Below are positions 12,413 to 14,877 of a stretch of 14,877 bases of DNA, piece by piece; position 1 is the first letter of the stretch; the number at the start of each line of letters is the position of its first letter. The stretch is from Thiocapsa sp. UBA6158 (lineage in GTDB: Bacteria > Pseudomonadota > Gammaproteobacteria > Chromatiales > Chromatiaceae): positions 1 through 14,877 of the forward strand of contig NZ_DIUM01000028.1 in the NCBI RefSeq assembly GCF_002423035.1. The letters are read 5' to 3'. Position numbers and translations under genes: made by a program. The notes beneath the pieces are model-generated. The model had not been told where the DNA came from. It was given only the letters and a program-made list of their open reading frames with translations, and searched no databases.

Positions 12413-13822
12413 TCAGTTCTTCGCTCCGTCGCCTTGATCGGGTTTGGGTTCGGGTTTGGGTTGCGCTTGAGCGGTCCGTCTCTTCCCGAGCGGTGCATGA
12501 CCGGCATCGACCCCGATCTCGCTTCCCGCAGGTGACTTGGGCAGGCGTCGTTTGCCGATGTTCTTGCGGTCGCGCAGACGGTCTTTCGGTTTGGGCGCAG
12601 CGACCTTTGCAGCGACCGCCTTCGCGCCGGTCTTTTTCGCGCCCTTCTTTGCGCCCGAGCGTTTGGTCGGACCCCCTTTGTACGACGCCTTGAGCCCTTC
12701 GATGCTGCGACGCACGAGGTCGAGATTCAGATAGCGCTCGATGCTCTCCAGCCGATTCCATTCGGAGGCCCCGACCAGCGAGATGGCCACGCCTTGCTCG
12801 CCGGCCCGGCCGGTACGCCCGGTGCGATGGAGATAATCGTCCCCGCTGCGCGGCAAGTCGAAGTTGATCACCCGCTGCACGCCCGGGATGTCGAGCCCGC
12901 GCGCCGCCACGTCGGTTGCGATCAGGACGTTGATACGCCCGCTGTGGAGCAGCCCGACGACGCGATTACGCTCGCGCTGCTCGAGCTCGCCGTGGAGCAC
13001 GGCGGCGCGTTGTCCTTCGCCCATCAGATAGTTGCCGAGCGCCGTTGCGCCGTCGCGGGTGTTGGTGAAGACCAGCGCCTTCTCGTAGATCTCGTTGCGG
13101 AGCAGCCAAAGGATTTGTTGCTGCTTGTGCTCCGGCCCGTCGCTCAAGAAGACCTGATTCGTGATGTCCGGGTGCTGCTCGCGCACCGGATTGACGGTCA
13201 GCACGCGCGGCTCGCGCAGCAGACGCTCGGTGATGCGGCTCAGACCCCGATGGTGTAGGGTCGCCGAGAACAACATCGACTGACGGGCCGGATTGGTGCG
13301 AGCGATGATCGTCAGGACGTCGTCGACGAAGCCCAGGTCGAGCATGCGGTCGGCCTCGTCGAGGACCAGAATCTCCAGGTCGCTCAGGTCGGCCTCGCCC
13401 GCCTCGAGAAGCTCCAGCAAACGACCGGGCGTCGCCACCAGGATCTCCGGGTTCTTGCGCAAGGTCGCGATCTGATGCCCCTTGGAGTCGCCGCCCGTGA
13501 TGACGCCGTTGTTCAGGCGTGTGTAGCTCCCGATGCGCGTGAAATGCACATGGATCTGGCGGGCGAGCTCGCGGGTCGGCACCAGGATCAAGGCGCGCGT
13601 TCCGCTGTCGGAGCGCGGCGCGCCGACCAGGCGCTCCATGATCGGCAGCAGAAAGGCGGCGGTCTTGCCCGAGCCCGTTGCGGCCGAAACCAAGAGATCC
13701 AGACCCTCCATCGCGGCGGGTATCACCTTCGCCTGGACCTCGGTCGGGGTCTCGAAACCCTCTTTCTCGAGTCCGCGCATGAGCGCGTCCGGAAGTAAAA
13801 ATTCAGCAAAGTTCCTGTTCAT
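12413..13822 (-). CDS. SrmB-like ATP-dependent DEAD-box RNA helicase
   Basis: This is a 469-residue helicase when started at MNRNFAEFLL (ATG at 13822-13820); an upstream in-frame ATG would add 22 basic residues with no family likeness. All superfamily 2 motifs are present: Q motif (GFETPTEVQ, 22-30), Walker A AATGSGKT (47-54), PTRELA (82-87), TPGR (131-134), DEAD (155-158), SAT (186-188), FTNTR (252-256), ATDVAARGLD (302-311) and HRTGRTGRA (332-340). After the two RecA domains comes a Lys/Ala/Gly-rich basic tail with DRKNIGKRR (418-426), resembling the C-terminus of E. coli SrmB. SrmB acts early in large-subunit assembly; RhlE is the alternative assignment. The end has a Pro-Lys-Glu repeat. 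Only a weak Shine-Dalgarno is seen. It is transcribed toward the DUF533 gene. Confidence 0.9.
   Translation of the reverse strand: MNRNFAEFLLPDALMRGLEKEGFETPTEVQAKVIPAAMEGLDLLVSAATGSGKTAAFLLPIMERLVGAPRSDSGTRALILVPTRELARQIHVHFTRIGSYTRLNNGVITGGDSKGHQIATLRKNPEILVATPGRLLELLEAGEADLSDLEILVLDEADRMLDLGFVDDVLTIIARTNPARQSMLFSATLHHRGLSRITERLLREPRVLTVNPVREQHPDITNQVFLSDGPEHKQQQILWLLRNEIYEKALVFTNTRDGATALGNYLMGEGQRAAVLHGELEQRERNRVVGLLHSGRINVLIATDVAARGLDIPGVQRVINFDLPRSGDDYLHRTGRTGRAGEQGVAISLVGASEWNRLESIERYLNLDLVRRSIEGLKASYKGGPTKRSGAKKGAKKTGAKAVAAKVAAPKPKDRLRDRKNIGKRRLPKSPAGSEIGVDAGHAPLGKRRTAQAQPKPEPKPDQGDGAKN
12439..12462 (-). repeat. Two tandem 12-base units encoding the Pro-Lys tail of the helicase
   Basis: CGGGTTTGGGTT is perfectly duplicated at 12439-12450 and 12451-12462. 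Read on the minus strand it encodes the alternating Pro-Lys/Pro-Glu stretch (QPKPEPKPDQ) just before the helicase stop. It is an in-frame unit of four codons, so copy number could vary between strains without breaking the gene. Confidence 0.75.
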
Positions 13823-14190
13823 GGGCGTCACGATACACCAAATACGGGCCTTCGCGGCAGGCCGGTGACGTCGCCTCGCACGCTCCACGACAGCCGATGT
13901 CTACCCGGAGACCTCCATGCTGACCCTTAATCCGGGGCTGCCGACGGTTCCTCCGCGCGCTGCCGACAGCTTCGATACCCGGGCGCGGGCCATCGCCGGT
14001 CGCGTCTCCCAGTCGATGGCCCGACATCCCAACCTGGACGCCTTCCTCGTCGGGCTTCCCTTTCGGCCGAGCGAGTCGAACCATCGCAATCACCCCGTTT
14101 TCATGTCCGAGGTCTTAAGCCGCGTCCAGCGCGAGATGCGTCATTTTCACTCTGCGTTTGGCTTTGGAGATGTCCTCGATTTCGCTGAGA

Positions 14191-14230
14191 CGCGGTTTAA
14201 AATTTCAATTTTTCAATGCTTTAAAACGCG
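14191..14230. repeat. AT-rich imperfect inverted repeat
   Basis: CGCGGTTTAAA at 14191-14201 pairs with TTTAAAACGCG at 14220-14230 at ten of eleven positions, around an 18-base AT-rich interior. It is the most AT-rich stretch in the window. It abuts, and by three bases overlaps, the GC-rich palindrome that follows. Its composition is unlike its surroundings, which suggests inserted or non-coding DNA. Confidence 0.55.
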
Positions 14231-14259
14231 CCAGCTCCGACGGTCGTCGGAGCTGGCGC
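14228..14259 (-). terminator. Perfect 14-bp palindrome, possible leftward terminator
   Basis: GCGCCAGCTCCGAC at 14228-14241 and GTCGGAGCTGGCGC at 14246-14259 are exact reverse complements separated by GGTC. On the plus strand no T-run follows. On the minus strand the hairpin is followed by GTTTTAAAGC, so it could end leftward transcription. The only minus-strand gene is the helicase, whose start lies about 400 bases further left, so a terminator here may be a relic or an insulator. A mobile-element end is another possibility. Confidence 0.5.
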
Positions 14260-14307
14260 AGCCAAGCCATTCCAACACATGACGCATGCCGCACCGGGCG
14301 TGGTTTA

Positions 14308-14460
14308 CGTCCGCTCGACACGGGCTATCGGGTCACGGCGAGCTTCGGTGTCGCGCAGCGTCGACCCGAGGAGGACATGGATGCGCCCTTGCGGCGGGCC
14401 GACGATCTGTTGTGCCGGGCGAAGAGCAACGAACGCAATCAGATCCTCCTCGCGCCGACC
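14308..14460 (+). pseudogene. C-terminal remnant of a GGDEF (diguanylate cyclase) domain
   Basis: About 50 codons read as the last third of a GGDEF domain: YRVTASFGVAQRRPEEDMDA, then PLRRADDLLCRAKSNERNQ. Both conserved blocks are there, the strand usually written VTxSxGVA and the helix ADxALYxAKxxGRN. The domain start, the nucleotide-binding residues and the GGDEF motif itself are absent, and no start codon or ribosome binding site fits. The frame continues beyond the natural end of the domain toward gyrA without a stop, which suggests a shifted or lost terminus. Such a fragment cannot make cyclic di-GMP. It lies about 40 bases after the N-terminal fragment, with the palindromic insert just before. 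Confidence 0.7.
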
Positions 14461-14629
14461 GCCGCGGTCCCCGATCGCCGCCGAAACAGGGCGCATCGCC
14501 GACAAAGTGGCCGTGACGGATGGGGAAGGGGTGCCCCGCGTGGTAAACTTCACGGGCTAAACCATCAGTCCAAACGCGGCCCGTCCCGGTGCTCCGCGCG
14601 GCACGCCTCAACGTCGGTTCACCACGCCC
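14461..14629. other. Upstream region of gyrA
   Basis: No gene is supported here. A possible extended -10, TGGTAAACT, lies at 14541-14549 with no recognisable -35 at the proper distance. From it the gyrA leader would be about 75 bases. There is no clear Shine-Dalgarno before the gyrA ATG (GTTCACCACGCCC). No terminator separates the decayed GGDEF remnant from gyrA. Confidence 0.35.
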
Positions 14630-14877
14630 ATGGCAGATTTCGCGAGAGAAGTTATACCCATCAATCTCGAGGACGAGATGCGTCAGTCCTACCTCGATTA
14701 TGCCATGAGCGTAATCGTGGGACGCGCGCTTCCCGATGTCCGCGACGGACTCAAGCCGGTCCATCGGCGCGTCCTCTTCTCGATGAGCGAGCAGGGCAAC
14801 GTCTGGAACCGTGCCTACCGCAAGTCCGCCCGCGTAGTCGGCGACGTCATGGGTAAATACCACCCGCACGGCGACTC
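14630..14877 (+). CDS. gyrA: DNA gyrase subunit A, N-terminal part (3' truncated by window)
   Basis: Eighty-two complete codons plus two bases are visible. GyrA is the DNA-cleaving subunit of gyrase, which introduces negative supercoils. The sequence reads MADFAREVIPINLEDEMRQS, then YLDYAMSVIVGRALPDVRDG, LKPVHRRVLF and RKSARVVGDVMGKYHPHGD, the GyrA winged-helix N-terminus. It is GyrA and not ParC, judged by the AREVIPINLEDE start and the MGKYHPHGDS context. The window stops on TC of the next codon, which must encode Ser, the position of E. coli Ser83 where quinolone-resistance changes occur. The catalytic Tyr lies beyond the window. ATG 14630 is set by the family N-terminus; no strong ribosome binding site supports it. 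Confidence 0.95.
   Translation, partial: MADFAREVIPINLEDEMRQSYLDYAMSVIVGRALPDVRDGLKPVHRRVLFSMSEQGNVWNRAYRKSARVVGDVMGKYHPHGD

Larger units (their letters stand above)
13917..14282 (+). pseudogene. N-terminal fragment of an unidentified gene with a degenerate 3' part
   Basis: A 121-codon frame starts at ATG 13917, six bases after a good Shine-Dalgarno (GGAG, 13907-13910), which argues for a once-real gene. The first 70 or so codons have the GC-rich third positions typical of the window and give a soluble-looking sequence (MLTLNPGLPTVPPRAADSFD, then HPNLDAFLVG and SNHRNHPVFMSEVL). After about 14120 codon use changes, the DNA turns AT-rich, and the frame passes through a palindrome before TGA. 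I recognise no domain. Because a GGDEF C-terminal remnant follows about 40 bases later in another frame, the likeliest reading is the sensory N-terminus of a deleted diguanylate cyclase. A short functional ORF is the alternative. Confidence 0.5.

Noticed and set aside
13823..13888. 22-residue N-terminal extension of the helicase
   Set aside because: The added residues are Arg-rich and unlike helicase N-termini; the MNRNFAEF start places the Q motif at the usual distance.
14050..14110. GGTTCGA on the minus strand, reminiscent of a tRNA T-loop
   Set aside because: The flanking bases do not form the five-pair T-stem, and no acceptor or anticodon arm can be built around it.
14461..14856. Continuation of the GGDEF remnant frame through the start of gyrA
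   Set aside because: After the GGDEF end the translation becomes Arg-rich and unlike any domain, and it overlaps gyrA out of frame, so it is a shadow and not a fusion.
1..14877. CRISPR arrays, rRNA or tRNA genes, insertion sequences, phage genes
   Set aside because: I found no regularly spaced repeats, no transposase or integrase motifs and no RNA gene signatures. The only mobile-element suspicion is the palindromic segment near 14191-14259, reported separately.

Overview
This window is the downstream two-thirds of a classical S10-spc-alpha ribosomal protein supercluster, followed by about 4.5 kb of ordinary chromosomal genes that ends inside gyrA. The gene order is that of Gammaproteobacteria: rplV, rpsC, rplP, rpmC, rpsQ, then rplN through secY and rpmJ, then rpsM, rpsK, rpsD, rpoA, rplQ, with no adk, map or infA between secY and rpsM. 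Base composition is GC-rich and codons favour G or C in third position. The proteins are close to Enterobacterial homologues without being enterobacterial. A purple sulfur bacterium (Chromatiaceae) or a relative is my best guess, but that is an impression and not something the sequence proves.

Layout. Bases 1-1667 hold the end of the S10 operon (L22 tail, S3, L16, L29, S17). A 92-base gap separates it from the spc block (1760-7409: L14, L24, L5, S14, S8, L6, L18, S5, L30, L15, SecY, L36). The L36 gene is only 37 codons. A strong-looking sigma70-type promoter lies in the L36-S13 gap and starts the alpha block (7495-10381: S13, S11, S4, RNA polymerase alpha, L17). A good intrinsic terminator closes the supercluster at 10406-10433. 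Genes inside the blocks are nearly contiguous, and several overlap by 1 to 14 bases (L16/L29, L29/S17, L30/L15), consistent with translational coupling.

After the terminator, a SAM hydrolase (SAM hydroxide adenosyltransferase, DUF62 family) begins only 9 bases from the T-tract. A 289-base gap with two small hairpins follows, then a DUF533/YebE-like TerB-fold protein. An SrmB-like DEAD-box RNA helicase lies on the minus strand, convergent with the DUF533 gene. The convergent gap carries a long imperfect inverted repeat. Between the helicase start and gyrA there are about 740 bases with no intact gene. They hold an apparently real start of a gene with a good ribosome binding site, an AT-rich island with a perfect 14-bp palindrome, and the C-terminal end of a GGDEF (diguanylate cyclase) domain without its catalytic half. 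Together these look like a decayed signalling gene. The first 82 codons of gyrA close the window.

The ribosomal genes supply ribosome subunits, the transcription apparatus (alpha) and the protein export channel (SecY) as one growth-linked module. The SrmB-like helicase fits ribosome assembly functionally but is separately transcribed. I see no tRNA or rRNA gene, no CRISPR array, no insertion sequence and no convincing new multi-gene system. The points most worth a second look are the promoter-over-terminator arrangement before the SAM hydrolase, the decayed GGDEF locus with its palindrome, and the hairpin in the S14-S8 gap.
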